From contig OZ245730.1 in the NCBI GenBank assembly GCA_965227145.1, forward strand, positions 2,356,001 to 2,420,000: DNA of 64,000 nucleotides, written 5' to 3'. The notes beneath the pieces were generated by a model. That model was given only the letters and a program-made list of their open reading frames with translations. It did no database searches and was not told the DNA's origin. The stretch comes from JACKAQ01 sp965227145. Lineage in GTDB: Bacteria > Calditrichota > Calditrichia > RBG-13-44-9 > J075. Within the stretch, counting starts at the first letter, position 1. Every line of letters starts with the position of its first letter. Position numbers and translations under genes: made by a program. Of the stretch, positions 27,394 through 36,921 are shown one piece after another.

Positions 27394-27466
27394 GGGCCCG
27401 TAGCTCAGTTGGTAGAGCAGCGGACTTTTAATCCGTAGGTCATAGGTTCGAATCCTATCGGGCTCA
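27394..27466 (+). tRNA. tRNA-Lys (anticodon TTT)
   Basis: A 73-base cloverleaf ending at the discriminator A; no CCA is encoded. Acceptor GGGCCCG/CGGGCTC, D arm GCTCAGTTGGTAGAGC, anticodon stem GCGGA/TCCGT with loop CTTTTAA (anticodon TTT), T arm ATAGGTTCGAATCCTAT. Followed 7 bases later by a terminator. Confidence 0.96.
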
Positions 27467-27473
27467 CACTTCT

Positions 27474-27507
27474 AAACCCTGCAATTTTGTAAGTTGCGGG
27501 GTTTGTT
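27474..27507 (+). terminator. Rho-independent terminator of tRNA-Lys
   Basis: An 11-bp stem with one G-T pair (27474-27484 with 27494-27504) followed by a T-rich tract. Confidence 0.8.
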
Positions 27508-27591
27508 GTTTTGGACAACATCCGGCAAATTCTCGTTTTTGGCATATATTTGGCATTCCTGCAAGTATTAAGTGTATTTGGGAGTACAGGT

Positions 27592-28863
27592 TTATTTCTC
27601 CGCAATGCAATAAAGGTAATGTTCACCTCGCAAATATAGCTCATTATCAACTATCACCGGCGAAGCGGAAAAACTATCATCGAGGGTGTTGATAGCCAGA
27701 ATTTCGTATTGAGTGCCGTGCTTTATAACCTGGGTATTCCCATTCCTGCTGGTAATATAAATCTTCCCGTTAGCGCCAGCGGGCGATGCATATACCCTCT
27801 CAATTCCTTTAAGCCTTTGACGGCTAAAATATTCCTCACCAGTTATGGCATTAAAGCAAGCCAGGATACCGTCATTGCTTTTCAAAAAATACAGCTTATC
27901 ATCATAGAGAAGGGGAGAAGGCGTATAGGGCGTGTCTTTGTCCAGTGACCAAACGATTGCCTCGGAGCCGGCGATATCACCTTGCGCTTCGGACAAATTT
28001 ATTGCCTGCAACGCATTGCCCCGAAATCCACTCATCACATAAACCCGGTCATTTGCGGCAACCGGTGACGGGATCACATTTACAGTCATACCACTGCTTT
28101 CCCAAAGCACTTCACCGGAAGTCACGTCGTAACTGCGTATTTTGTTGGTTGCGCTCGTAATGACCTGGGTTTTTCCATTACTTTCGGTAATCAGGGGAGT
28201 GGACCAGGAAGTCACTTCATCGCGATTTACTTTCCAGAGTTCACCACCGGATTTCTTGTCAAGCGCGACAATAAAAGACTGCCCTTCGTGATCCCAATTG
28301 ATAATGATTTTATCACCGTGGAGCACCGGAGAACTGCCTTCGCCGAAACCTCGCCGGGTGCTCATGTCTCCCAAATCTTTTTCCCATTTTAGATTGCCCT
28401 GCAAATCATAGCAATATAAACCGCGCGAACCGAAATACGCGTACACGTGTTTGCCATCCGTTACCGGTGAATTAGATGCCAGGGTTCCAGTGGTATGGGT
28501 GCCTTCATGCGGTAACGTTTCGCGGGCGGTATGTTGCCATAAAATGTTGCCGTCCGAACGGTTAAAAGCGAATATGACAAACTTAACTTCTTCCTGAGAA
28601 TTCGGCTGTGTATCGCTTTTGATTGCGGTCAAAACAAAAATCTGATCCCCCCAAATGATAGGAGTAGCATGACCTTTTCCAGGGATCTCGATTTTCCATT
28701 TGATATTTTTGCTTTCGTTCCATTCAACCGGCGGATCGCCAAAAGGTGACACACCATTTGCGTAAGGCCCGCGCCATTGCGGCCAATTTTTCTCAAAATC
28801 ATCTCCCCATACCAACATCGGGATAAAGCAAAGAAAGGCCAAAACGTAACTATATTTTCCCAT
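27592..28863 (-). CDS. Exported PQQ-type beta-propeller (BamB-like) protein
   Basis: A 423-residue protein. ATG 28863 follows AGAGGA by 7 bases and opens a signal peptide (MGKYSYVLAFLCFIPMLVWG). The N-terminus WPQWRGPYANGVS and repeated blades ending in motifs such as LDKKSGGELWK, YDVTSGEVLWE and FNAITGEEYF are PQQ-like repeats of a seven- or eight-bladed propeller. WPQWRGP is common in FCB and planctomycete exported propellers, which lack PQQ enzyme residues and probably bind proteins or polymers. There is no lipobox Cys, so it is not a BamB lipoprotein. Isolated gene. Confidence 0.85.
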   Translation of the reverse strand: MGKYSYVLAFLCFIPMLVWGDDFEKNWPQWRGPYANGVSPFGDPPVEWNESKNIKWKIEIPGKGHATPIIWGDQIFVLTAIKSDTQPNSQEEVKFVIFAFNRSDGNILWQHTARETLPHEGTHTTGTLASNSPVTDGKHVYAYFGSRGLYCYDLQGNLKWEKDLGDMSTRRGFGEGSSPVLHGDKIIINWDHEGQSFIVALDKKSGGELWKVNRDEVTSWSTPLITESNGKTQVITSATNKIRSYDVTSGEVLWESSGMTVNVIPSPVAANDRVYVMSGFRGNALQAINLSEAQGDIAGSEAIVWSLDKDTPYTPSPLLYDDKLYFLKSNDGILACFNAITGEEYFSRQRLKGIERVYASPAGANGKIYITSRNGNTQVIKHGTQYEILAINTLDDSFSASPVIVDNELYLRGEHYLYCIAEK

Positions 28864-29113
28864 CAAAAAGTCCTCTTTTTTGGTGTTGCTATTGTTTGGG
28901 ATTTACCAACCCAATCCAGCTGAAGTACGTCGGTATGCGGTTGCTTCAAAATGTGAATAAGAATAGTGGCAAGATGCTGGGGGCGTTGAAATCCTTAGCG
29001 TGTTTTTACGCGCAGATATAGGTGATATCCTTTGTTTTCACCGCCAACAAAGGTGAACAGAATCGAGGCTGAAAATCGAATGACAGGGGTTGAAGACCAA
29101 TGAAATAATAATT

Positions 29114-29464
29114 CTATTTCACAATTGTCAGGCTTTTACCAACAAGTACATCGCCATGCATGTGCCCGAATATTTCCACAATTTGCGCGTTCATTAATGC
29201 GTCGGATGCCGGTTCTTCCAGAGATACTTTGGCTAAGGCGTTGTGCTTATCCCTGGCATAAAATGACTTAATGCGACCATTCTGATTTCTCTCAAATCCT
29301 TTTTCGCTATCTACCAGGATTTTTACGCGCTGATTAATCTCGCCGCTTGCTCGAACTGAGCTAAAAGAACCAATATCATTTCCCGGTATCAAAAATAGAA
29401 GACCATAAAGGAGGAAAATGGTGATAATGGGTACGATAACTTTCGACCGGCTGCTGAGTTTCAT
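29114..29464 (-). CDS. Small membrane-anchored protein with OB-fold-like domain
   Basis: A 116-residue protein with an N-terminal membrane anchor (about 8-27: VIVPIITIFLLYGLLFLIPG) and a periplasmic beta-rich domain. The pattern SSVRASGEINQRVKILVD, FYARDKHN, ASDALMNAQIVEIFGHMHGDVLVGKSLTIVK resembles the OB-fold of CcmE-like heme chaperones or tRNA_anti-like domains. The CcmE heme-binding His motif near the C-terminus is missing, so it is not a functional CcmE by sequence. Function unknown. It is isolated, with 250 and 493 bases of non-coding sequence on either side. Confidence 0.6.
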   Translation of the reverse strand: MKLSSRSKVIVPIITIFLLYGLLFLIPGNDIGSFSSVRASGEINQRVKILVDSEKGFERNQNGRIKSFYARDKHNALAKVSLEEPASDALMNAQIVEIFGHMHGDVLVGKSLTIVK

Positions 29465-29957
29465 TTGGCTCTCTTTATTTTTTCGTTCGACATAAAATTA
29501 TTGTTTTCTGAGTAAAATACAACCATGCACCTTGTTGAATAATTTTGAATGCTGGAACGCCAAGATTGTTTCCGTACATTTTTCCGTATTTGTTATTTTA
29601 ACGTGATATCGCCCCTAAAATTTAAGATACAATGCCCAACAAAAGGCATCACCGGAAACAAAGCATAGCGAAGAAAGAGCGGTGCTTTGTTTTACTGTCC
29701 GAAGGTATAATAATAAAAATTTTACTCACATTGGGAAATACCGTGTTTTTTTGATTTTGAAGATATCGAAAATGGGTTAGTTTGGCAATATTTTTTTTGG
29801 GATTTTGTAGGTTGCGGAAATTGGCTGGGGTAGGAGGGCAATTAAAAATAATATAAAATTTTCAATTGCCCGATTCCATCCGAAGCAAATCAATCGTAAT
29901 GGAACTGCCAAAAATCGATTCTGTGCGGCTATCCATAGCCAGTCGCGAATGGGCTAA
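29465..29957. other. Intergenic region with a long hairpin
   Basis: About 490 bases with no credible gene. A 10-bp perfect inverted repeat (29656-29665 with 29683-29692, AAACAAAGCA/TGCTTTGTTT, 17-base loop) may terminate or process the long minus-strand transcript that ends at 29958. Its T run is weak. Confidence 0.5.
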
Positions 29958-31742
29958 CTATCGAATTAATATCATTTTATGTATCTGCGGACTGTTTGCT
30001 CCTGCGGCGGATTGAAATTGCAGGGTGTAAAAATAAACACCGGAAGTAACATTTTTCCCGTTGCTGTCCCGGCCATTCCATTCTATCGAATGATTGCCTG
30101 CCGGCAGGTGCGGCGTGGTTTTTTGCCAAACCGTTTTTCCGTTTACATCAAATATTTGCAGCGTTGGCTGTCCTTCGGTGATTAACCGGAAAGGAATTTC
30201 TGTTGCCGGATTAAAGGGATTGGGATAGTTTTGCAGCAGTTCAAACTGTGTGGTAATATTTCCGTTAACCGGCCGGGTGCCGGGTTCTGTGATTGTTAAT
30301 ATTTGATTGACAGCCACATCGGTGAGGGTTTGGGATTCGCCCGACGGCCATTGCACATTAATTTCATCGATAACCGCAGCTTTTTTTAAACCGAAAGCCG
30401 CCAACAGCGAATGGTTGGAAGCATAGCTGCTGCCCGCACGAATTTCATGCATTTGCTGGTCACCACCGGTTTTGACAAATACTTTTGCCCCGATGCCACA
30501 GTAATTGCTCTGGCTGCCAACCAATCGAATATTGATCCAATTGTTCGTATGTGTTTGATTGTTAAACAGTTGGAATTCCCCGCGATCCACATTTAATACC
30601 GCAATGTCTATCGCACCATCGTTGTCAAAATCCGCGCAAACGCTTGCACGGCTATCGCCTTCGGTATCTAGCCCCAATTGCGCAGAAACTTCGTTGAAAA
30701 AGCCATTTCCGTTATTTCTGAAAAACACATTTTTTTCTGAATATTGATTGGGCCAAAGCATCGCGCCGTTTACAACATGCAAATCCCGGTCGCCATCGTT
30801 GTCATAATCCAAAAAACTGACACCCCATCCCATGGTCAGGTTTTCAATTCCTGACGCCGATGTCACATCTGTCAGCGTGTTTCCGTCATCGTTGCGGAGC
30901 AAAAAATCGCGGTATAAATTGGTAACGTACACATCGAGGTCGCCATCGTTATCGTAATCGGCGAAATCGACACCCATGCCTGCGCCAGACGGAATGACCA
31001 CTTCGTCTCGCAGATTTGTGAACGTGCCATCGCCATTGTTCACAATAAGTTCATCCCGCTGGTATTCGTTGACCACATAAATATCGGGAAATAAATCGTT
31101 GTTAACATCAAAAAAACCAACAGCTAACGAAGTGCTATTACTGCCAGCCCCGCTGGCTTCTGTGATGTCGGAAAATGTGCCATTTCTATTGTTGTGGTAA
31201 AGCGTGTTGCTGTGTTCCACATGATCCTGCGAATGGTTCAAAACATAAATATCCAGCCAACCGTCATTGTCAATATCCGCCAGGGCAACGCTGGTGCTCG
31301 GTCCGGGTATTGCCAGACCGGCTGTTGCAGCAACATCTGTAAAAGCTGCATTTCCATCGTTTAAATATAGTCTGTTTGCCGCATTGTGGTTGGAAACAAA
31401 AATATCCAGATCGCCATCGTTGTCAATATCAGCGCAAACAGCGCCCATTCCTTCCAGCGTATCCGCAACGCCTGCCGCAATTGCAACATCGCTGAAGGTT
31501 CCGTTGCCGTTGTTCAGAAATAGCGCGTTCGGTTTTCCTTTGCCGTTGGTGACGTACAAATCTTCAAATCCGTCTGCGTTAAAATCGCCAACCGCAATGC
31601 CGCCGCCATAGTGAAACCCAACGTAATCGAAATGAATTCCGGCGCTATCGCTCACTTCAGTGAACACAGTTTGGCACTCAGCGGGCTGAAGATATCCCAT
31701 TAAAAATATTGCAAAAATGCCAATTTTTACTGTTAACACCAT
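29958..31742 (-). CDS. Secreted FG-GAP/ASPIC-UnbV repeat protein with T9SS sorting domain
   Basis: A 594-residue exported protein. ATG 31742 is preceded by GGAGG with a 7-base spacer and gives a signal peptide. Residues about 28-400 hold seven or so FG-GAP/VCBS repeats with calcium-binding DxDxDG loops (ADIDNDGDLDIFV, ADYDNDGDLDVYV, LDYDNDGDRDLHV), forming an integrin-like propeller. An ASPIC/UnbV domain follows (NWINIRLVGSQSN, INVQWPSGE), then a type A sorting domain with LLQNYPNPFNPATEIPF, ending KMILIR. CRTAC1-like surface protein; probably binds polysaccharide or protein. Last gene of the 30-kb minus-strand run. Confidence 0.9.
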   Translation of the reverse strand: MVLTVKIGIFAIFLMGYLQPAECQTVFTEVSDSAGIHFDYVGFHYGGGIAVGDFNADGFEDLYVTNGKGKPNALFLNNGNGTFSDVAIAAGVADTLEGMGAVCADIDNDGDLDIFVSNHNAANRLYLNDGNAAFTDVAATAGLAIPGPSTSVALADIDNDGWLDIYVLNHSQDHVEHSNTLYHNNRNGTFSDITEASGAGSNSTSLAVGFFDVNNDLFPDIYVVNEYQRDELIVNNGDGTFTNLRDEVVIPSGAGMGVDFADYDNDGDLDVYVTNLYRDFLLRNDDGNTLTDVTSASGIENLTMGWGVSFLDYDNDGDRDLHVVNGAMLWPNQYSEKNVFFRNNGNGFFNEVSAQLGLDTEGDSRASVCADFDNDGAIDIAVLNVDRGEFQLFNNQTHTNNWINIRLVGSQSNYCGIGAKVFVKTGGDQQMHEIRAGSSYASNHSLLAAFGLKKAAVIDEINVQWPSGESQTLTDVAVNQILTITEPGTRPVNGNITTQFELLQNYPNPFNPATEIPFRLITEGQPTLQIFDVNGKTVWQKTTPHLPAGNHSIEWNGRDSNGKNVTSGVYFYTLQFQSAAGANSPQIHKMILIR

Positions 31743-31776
31743 ATCCTTTCCTCCGCAATTGCGACGCTCTGAAACG

Positions 31777-32889
31777 TCAAATTTTGAAAAAAATCCTGCG
31801 TTTATAAAGCCAATAGCAGATATACCACAGCAATCCCCACACGACGGCGCTGGTTACCAGATTGGAAATTGCGATTCCCGACCAGCCGAACAGACCGTTT
31901 GTAAACGGCATCACGATCGAATAGAGCCAACCGCCGCCGCCGGCTTCGGCAAATAAATAGATGAAAAGGGGATTCATTCCCACGATGATCAAAAATTTTG
32001 TCCACCGGGAAATTTTTTTGATATCGATAAACCAGTAGAAAAATGCCAGTGCCAGCAACGCCCAACCACCGCTGGCCAACACAAACGAGCTGGTGCTGAT
32101 CCGTTTGATAATCGGCGTTACACCATCCAGCGAATATCCGGCAATCAGGGCAAGCAGCCCGAAAAACACTATCGATTTGAGTTTGTCCATTGCCGTACGA
32201 TCGCTGAGCAGCCATTTCCCGGCCAGCACTCCCCAAATTGTGTGTGCGGCAGTTGGCACAGCGTTGAAGGAAACCCAATGCCCGGAGGACAATTCGCCGG
32301 AGATCAGTAGATCGACATACGCGCCAAAATTGTGGTCCGGCGTAAAGGGCTGATTAAATCCGACAACCGGAAACGTACGATAAATAAATTCCGTTAACGC
32401 CAGCAAAAACAGGCTGATAACTGATTGCACGCGAAATGATTTGTTCATCAAAAAGAAAGCGAGCAGATAAGTAAATGACAGTTGCGACAGCACATTTTGA
32501 AAGCGGAAAGTGATTTTACCCGGTGCGATGCAATACAACATCCAGCCGAACAGCAGCAGCAAAAAAGCGCGTTGCAGCGCGTGACGGGTGATTTCACTTT
32601 CCGGGTCGCCGCGTTCCCGGCGTTTTTTCACAGAAAAAGGGATCGCAACGCCTACAATAAACATGAAAAACGGTTGCACCAAATCCCAAAATCGCAGTCC
32701 GTGCCAGGGGTGGTGATGAAATTGTTGCCCGATTGCGGCGATCCACGTTTCCGCAAATTCGGGGCTTACCAGATGATCGTAAATTAACGTGTATTCCGCA
32801 ATGAGCAAAAACATGGTTAAACCGCGATATAAATCCAGCGAAAGCAATCGCTCATCTGATAAATTGACAGATTTCGGTGGCGTTTTCAT
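31777..32889 (-). CDS. DUF5009/NagX-like membrane acyltransferase
   Basis: A 370-residue integral membrane protein with about ten helices. The N-terminal RLLSLDLYRGLTMFLLIAEY with a following HHPWHGLRFWDLVQPFFMFIVGVAIPFS is the signature of the DUF5009 group, relatives of lysosomal heparan-alpha-glucosaminide N-acetyltransferase and of NagX. Such enzymes are thought to acetylate amino sugars across the membrane. It begins 20 bases after the gamma-glutamyltransferase stop and lies 34 bases from the FG-GAP gene. Its presence is one of the hints that amino sugars are the target of the cluster. Confidence 0.8.
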   Translation of the reverse strand: MKTPPKSVNLSDERLLSLDLYRGLTMFLLIAEYTLIYDHLVSPEFAETWIAAIGQQFHHHPWHGLRFWDLVQPFFMFIVGVAIPFSVKKRRERGDPESEITRHALQRAFLLLLFGWMLYCIAPGKITFRFQNVLSQLSFTYLLAFFLMNKSFRVQSVISLFLLALTEFIYRTFPVVGFNQPFTPDHNFGAYVDLLISGELSSGHWVSFNAVPTAAHTIWGVLAGKWLLSDRTAMDKLKSIVFFGLLALIAGYSLDGVTPIIKRISTSSFVLASGGWALLALAFFYWFIDIKKISRWTKFLIIVGMNPLFIYLFAEAGGGGWLYSIVMPFTNGLFGWSGIAISNLVTSAVVWGLLWYICYWLYKRRIFFKI

Positions 32890-32909
32890 TTGATTCCCAT
32901 TTTGTTGGA

Positions 32910-34643
32910 TTAGCGTTCGTTTTCACCGATTCCCTTTGCCGCAGCGCCAGCGCCATGCACCAAACCGGACGCGGGATCGAAATAAAGCATGGCAATACCG
33001 CCGATGTTGTGCCGGACGATATCGATGTTATGACCGCGTTTCGTCAAGGCCTCGCGAACATCCGGGCTCGTTTTTTCGTGCAGCCGCAAACTGCCCAACT
33101 GTGGCGGATCCTGTCCGAATGAACCGATAAAATGGTTCGTTGAAAAACGCGGGGCGCTCATTGCTGCGTCGATATCCATTCCGAAATCGATGACATCCAG
33201 AATGATTTGCAGCGCCGCCTGATCCTGCATGTCGCCGCCGGCAACGCTGATGGCCAGAAACGGCTTGCCGTTTTTCATCACCAGTGTGGGCGTCAGCGAT
33301 GTGCGGGGACGTTTGCCCGGACCGATTGCATTCGGATGTCCCCGCCAGTTGTTGTTTATCACCAAACGGCAGCCGTGGGTGATGCCGGTATGTCCGCCGG
33401 AACCGGCGGTGCTTCCCAATCCGCTGGGCGTCGTGACAACCACATTTCCCCATCGATCTGCCGCAACGCAGGTGGTTGTGCCGCCTTCGTTCGGGAATGT
33501 CCGCCCACCGCCTTCGAGCAGCGCTTTCATGTTTCGCGGATCGCCGGGGCGCAGGGTTTGCGATGCATTTTTCATGTTGATCAAATCTCGTCTAAGCGAC
33601 GTGTATTTATCGGATAGCAGCGTTTTTAATGGCACATCGACGAACAGCGGATCGCCGTAATATTCATCCCGGTCAGCTAGCGCCAGCTTCATCGCTTCTG
33701 TGGTTACGTGGATATAATCCGCCGAAAGAAACCCCATTTCCCGCAGGTCAAATCCTTCCAACAATCGCAGCGTTTGGCTGAGATACGGACCCTGTGTCCA
33801 CGTATCGCATTTGTAAACCGTGTGTCCGCGATAGCTGATTTCCACCGGATCTTCCACCCGGGTGACGTGCGCTGCCAAATCCTGTTTTCGCAAAAATCCG
33901 CCGCGTTCGATATACCATGCCACCAGTTCATCGGCGATATCGCCGCGATAAAAACGGTCGGAAACTGCCTGCAGCTTTTCTTCGCGACTGCCAACGGTGT
34001 TGCGTTCAGCCTCGATCAGCCGGCGAATGGTTGTTGCGAGATCAGCATACCAGCTGCGTCCTTCACCGGCCAAATCGTAAATGCGCGAATCGATTTCCTG
34101 CCCGCTGATGCCATCAATCCACACGCCATCGCCGGTATCGCGGTATTCATTCGGGCCACCCGCATCCAGAATGTTGAGCATCGGTGCGGCGGTTTGCTCG
34201 AATGTTAAATTGCCGTAGCGTTTCAGCGCGGTAACGCACAGATCAATCACCGCCGGAACAGCGGCAGAGCGAATATCGCCGCCGGGAATGCCGTTGCGAT
34301 AATACCATTCGATAGCGCTGGTATCCAGCGGCGCTGCACCTTGACCGGACAGCACTTTCACTTCGTTATTTTTTGCGTCGTAAATAATCAGCGGAACCTC
34401 GCCGCCGATGCAAAACGCCCCGATGTGTTTGACGCTGAGCACCAGCAGTGCGGACACAGCCGCATCGGCAGCATTTCCGCCCAAATCAAACATCTCTATT
34501 CCGGCGGCAACGCCTTCTTTCTTTCCGGCGGCAATGATGCCATTTTCGCTCGCCGCACGTGTTCCGCTGTCATCGCCGGCAAATGTTTGTCCGGTGAAAC
34601 AAACGAGCGCAGACAGGATCAGGTTTTTAAATTGATTTTTCAA
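32910..34643 (-). CDS. ggt: Exported gamma-glutamyltransferase
   Basis: A 577-residue Ntn hydrolase that hydrolyses or transfers gamma-glutamyl groups, such as from glutathione-like or poly-gamma-glutamyl compounds. The autoprocessing and catalytic Thr is in NEGGTTTCVAADRWGN, followed by TPSGLGSTAGSGG, GPGKRPRTSLTPTLV and SVAGGDMQDQA. An AAGGAG sits 6 bases before TTG 34643, which would give a signal peptide (MKNQFKNLILSALVCFTGQTFAG); the longer ATG start 34691 has no ribosome binding site and adds a hydrophilic lead. I therefore choose the TTG. The family is periplasmic. Confidence 0.88.
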   Translation of the reverse strand: MKNQFKNLILSALVCFTGQTFAGDDSGTRAASENGIIAAGKKEGVAAGIEMFDLGGNAADAAVSALLVLSVKHIGAFCIGGEVPLIIYDAKNNEVKVLSGQGAAPLDTSAIEWYYRNGIPGGDIRSAAVPAVIDLCVTALKRYGNLTFEQTAAPMLNILDAGGPNEYRDTGDGVWIDGISGQEIDSRIYDLAGEGRSWYADLATTIRRLIEAERNTVGSREEKLQAVSDRFYRGDIADELVAWYIERGGFLRKQDLAAHVTRVEDPVEISYRGHTVYKCDTWTQGPYLSQTLRLLEGFDLREMGFLSADYIHVTTEAMKLALADRDEYYGDPLFVDVPLKTLLSDKYTSLRRDLINMKNASQTLRPGDPRNMKALLEGGGRTFPNEGGTTTCVAADRWGNVVVTTPSGLGSTAGSGGHTGITHGCRLVINNNWRGHPNAIGPGKRPRTSLTPTLVMKNGKPFLAISVAGGDMQDQAALQIILDVIDFGMDIDAAMSAPRFSTNHFIGSFGQDPPQLGSLRLHEKTSPDVREALTKRGHNIDIVRHNIGGIAMLYFDPASGLVHGAGAAAKGIGENER

Positions 34644-34693
34644 CAAACACTCCTTTTTAATTGATGAAATGCGTTGAAACAGGTTGTGCAATT

Positions 34694-35941
34694 TTATTGC
34701 GATACGAGATTTGCCTCAAACCCGATTTCCTGTCCCGGCACCAGCCGATCGCATTCGATGCGCAGCGTCGGGTTTTTCCCGCCGGATTCGATTGTGAATT
34801 GGCGGCTTTCGCCGGGCAAAAGGTGTTTCAGTGATTCGGCGGAACGAACGCCGTTTATCGCAACAAAGGCATCGTAATAAATGGGCGCAGCACCGGTGTT
34901 TTCAACCGTTACCCGTGATTGTGTGTCGCTCGCCTCAAACGATGTGACCCGAAAGCGGTATCCGCAAGCCATGCTGTTTTTCTTCACACGATCCATGCCG
35001 ATCCAGCGCAGCCACTGTTCGGTAATCATAAATGTGATCCCAAATTGGCGCGCATGTTCTGCCCAGCCGGCGTCCACAAAATCGGAGCGCTCTTTATTCG
35101 GGAACAGGATTTCGCCGCCCATCGGCGAGCGTTTGAAGCGCTCCAGCCCGAAAAACTCCCAGCCGCCCAAATTATAGCCGGGTTCCCAGGCCAGATGAAA
35201 ACTGTCGTCGAAAATGCCGAATTGCAGATCGAGCAACGGAGCATCGGAGGCAAATGGGGTGCGATTGGCGACATGAGCATCCTGCGAAATCATCCACGGC
35301 GTGTTATGGAATAGCGTATCGAGATGCCGGAAATATTGTGATTGAAATGCTTTGGACGGGAAATTTTCGCCCATTCTCTCACCCGGATCGTAAATGTGAT
35401 ATTCCGACCACAGCCCGAAACCGACTTCCAGAAATGCCAGTCGGGGATCGTTGTCGTATGTTTGGGCGAGTGTTTCAAAAAATTCCAGAATGAATCGCTG
35501 ATATTCGGGATGCGACCAATCGGGAAATTCGGTATCGCGATTTTCGCTTTTTTCGACCACGTTTTTGTAATCCGGCAACGCTTTGATATAATCCGGCACG
35601 CCGCTTTCGCGACCGGGATAAGTATCCCAAAAGCGCAGCACCGCCTGATGTTTGCGGCTGGCGATGCCTGCCAGTTGTTGCTCGACAATCGACCAGTCGT
35701 AATTGCCTTTTTCTTTCACAACGTCGCTGTAGCGCAGATAGGAAAATTCGAGCTGGATGGCATCGGTATCTTTGTGATCGAGCGATTCCCAAAATACCAA
35801 TCCGGTCATCGGCTGAACGGCGGTGATTTCGCTTTGCAGCGACACGGTTTTGAACTCGCCATCAGCAGATGTGTTCTGTTTTCCGCATCCCGCAAACCAG
35901 CAGGCGGTAATCAGAAGAATTATTGGTGATAATTTTGTCAT
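34694..35941 (-). CDS. Lipoprotein, DUF4832-like glycosidase-related TIM barrel
   Basis: A 415-residue lipoprotein: ATG 35941 follows AAGGGA, and the signal peptide ends in lipobox WFAGC. The body is a TIM-barrel-like region (GLVFWESLDHKDTDAIQLEF, YDWSIVEQQLAGIA, LAFLEVGFGLWSEYHIYDP) followed by an Ig-like domain resembling DUF4832 (about 325-415). The block HPEYQRFILEFFETLAQTY with GLWSEYH recurs in the protein at 44316-45857, so the two are paralogs. The conserved Glu in the WSEYH motif could be catalytic. Probably a surface glycosidase of unassigned family. Confidence 0.7.
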   Translation of the reverse strand: MTKLSPIILLITACWFAGCGKQNTSADGEFKTVSLQSEITAVQPMTGLVFWESLDHKDTDAIQLEFSYLRYSDVVKEKGNYDWSIVEQQLAGIASRKHQAVLRFWDTYPGRESGVPDYIKALPDYKNVVEKSENRDTEFPDWSHPEYQRFILEFFETLAQTYDNDPRLAFLEVGFGLWSEYHIYDPGERMGENFPSKAFQSQYFRHLDTLFHNTPWMISQDAHVANRTPFASDAPLLDLQFGIFDDSFHLAWEPGYNLGGWEFFGLERFKRSPMGGEILFPNKERSDFVDAGWAEHARQFGITFMITEQWLRWIGMDRVKKNSMACGYRFRVTSFEASDTQSRVTVENTGAAPIYYDAFVAINGVRSAESLKHLLPGESRQFTIESGGKNPTLRIECDRLVPGQEIGFEANLVSQ

Positions 35942-35989
35942 TTCGTTCCCTTTTCGGTTTTTATCCATGAAAACGGGGATGTACTGCGG

Positions 35990-36835
35990 TTATTGGATTT
36001 CAATTTGCTCACCCATTCCGAGAATGTGATACCGCGATTGGAGCGTTTTGGAAAGCATTAACCGCACTTCCCGGGAATAGCCGTGTGTCCAGTAGCGGTT
36101 CTGTTCGGTTTCCGTCATCGTGTCGCGGTGCTGGGGTAAAATGTAATCCGGTTCCAGTTCGTTGATCAAAATTACCGATTGCTGAATGTGCATATTGTGT
36201 TCCGTTGGCGAAAAGAACAAGACATCCACATGTTTTAAAAACAGGTGATCTTCCAACAGCACCGTATCGCCGGGCTGAAGCAGTGTTTTATCGCCAATGG
36301 TAATGTAATAGCCGCAATCTTCCAGATTCGCTTCTTCAAAAATTGCAAATTTGGGATTGCCGTGTATCGCCCGCATTGGTGTAACTTGAACACCGCTGAG
36401 TGTGAATGGTTGGCGAGGCGTTGCCGCCTGAATGCGCTCTGCTGGAATGTTCACTTCATCTTTGGCGATTTCCACGCAATTGGTGGGCATCACGAACATG
36501 CAGTCCGATTTCTCCGCCAATATGCGCGATGTATTTCTACCAAAATGGTCGCCGTGTTCGTGGGTGATAAAGCTGATATCCAGCAGCGGTGCAATTTCTG
36601 CGGCGGAAACGGGTGCGGGAGATTTGCGGTCCTCATTTTCCAATACCAGGTCAGTTCCGATCAGGATGTTGTCATGTTTGATCAGCCAGCCGTTGTGACC
36701 CGTCCACCACACAGCCGTGCCGGATGTATGTGCGTTAATTTCATCAATTAATTTGAGTTTTGCATCGTTTGAATGTTGTGCAAAAACGTTGAACATCAGC
36801 AATGACATTATTGCAATCGAGAGTTGATAAATCAT
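35990..36835 (-). CDS. Exported MBL-fold metal-dependent hydrolase
   Basis: A 281-residue protein with a signal peptide (MIYQLSIAIMSLLMFNVFAQ). It has the metallo-beta-lactamase fold: TAVWWTGHNGWLIKHDNILIGTD, the metal motif THEHGDHFGRN (about 91-101), then the later metal-ligand regions LQPGDTV and ILPQHRDT. It resembles UlaG/UPF0173 lactonase-like enzymes. Substrate unknown; within this cluster a sugar lactone or cleavage product is conceivable. Confidence 0.8.
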   Translation of the reverse strand: MIYQLSIAIMSLLMFNVFAQHSNDAKLKLIDEINAHTSGTAVWWTGHNGWLIKHDNILIGTDLVLENEDRKSPAPVSAAEIAPLLDISFITHEHGDHFGRNTSRILAEKSDCMFVMPTNCVEIAKDEVNIPAERIQAATPRQPFTLSGVQVTPMRAIHGNPKFAIFEEANLEDCGYYITIGDKTLLQPGDTVLLEDHLFLKHVDVLFFSPTEHNMHIQQSVILINELEPDYILPQHRDTMTETEQNRYWTHGYSREVRLMLSKTLQSRYHILGMGEQIEIQ

Positions 36836-36921
36836 AAAATTTCCATTTTCTACTATTACTTGATATTGGCGAACTGCCGTGCACCAATCCGTATATTTTG
36901 TATAAATCCAGACTCTTGTTT

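Noticed and set aside
27394..27466. tRNA-Lys as integration site of a mobile island
   Set aside because: No integrase, no repeat of the tRNA 3' end and ordinary genes on both sides; the tRNA has its own terminator.
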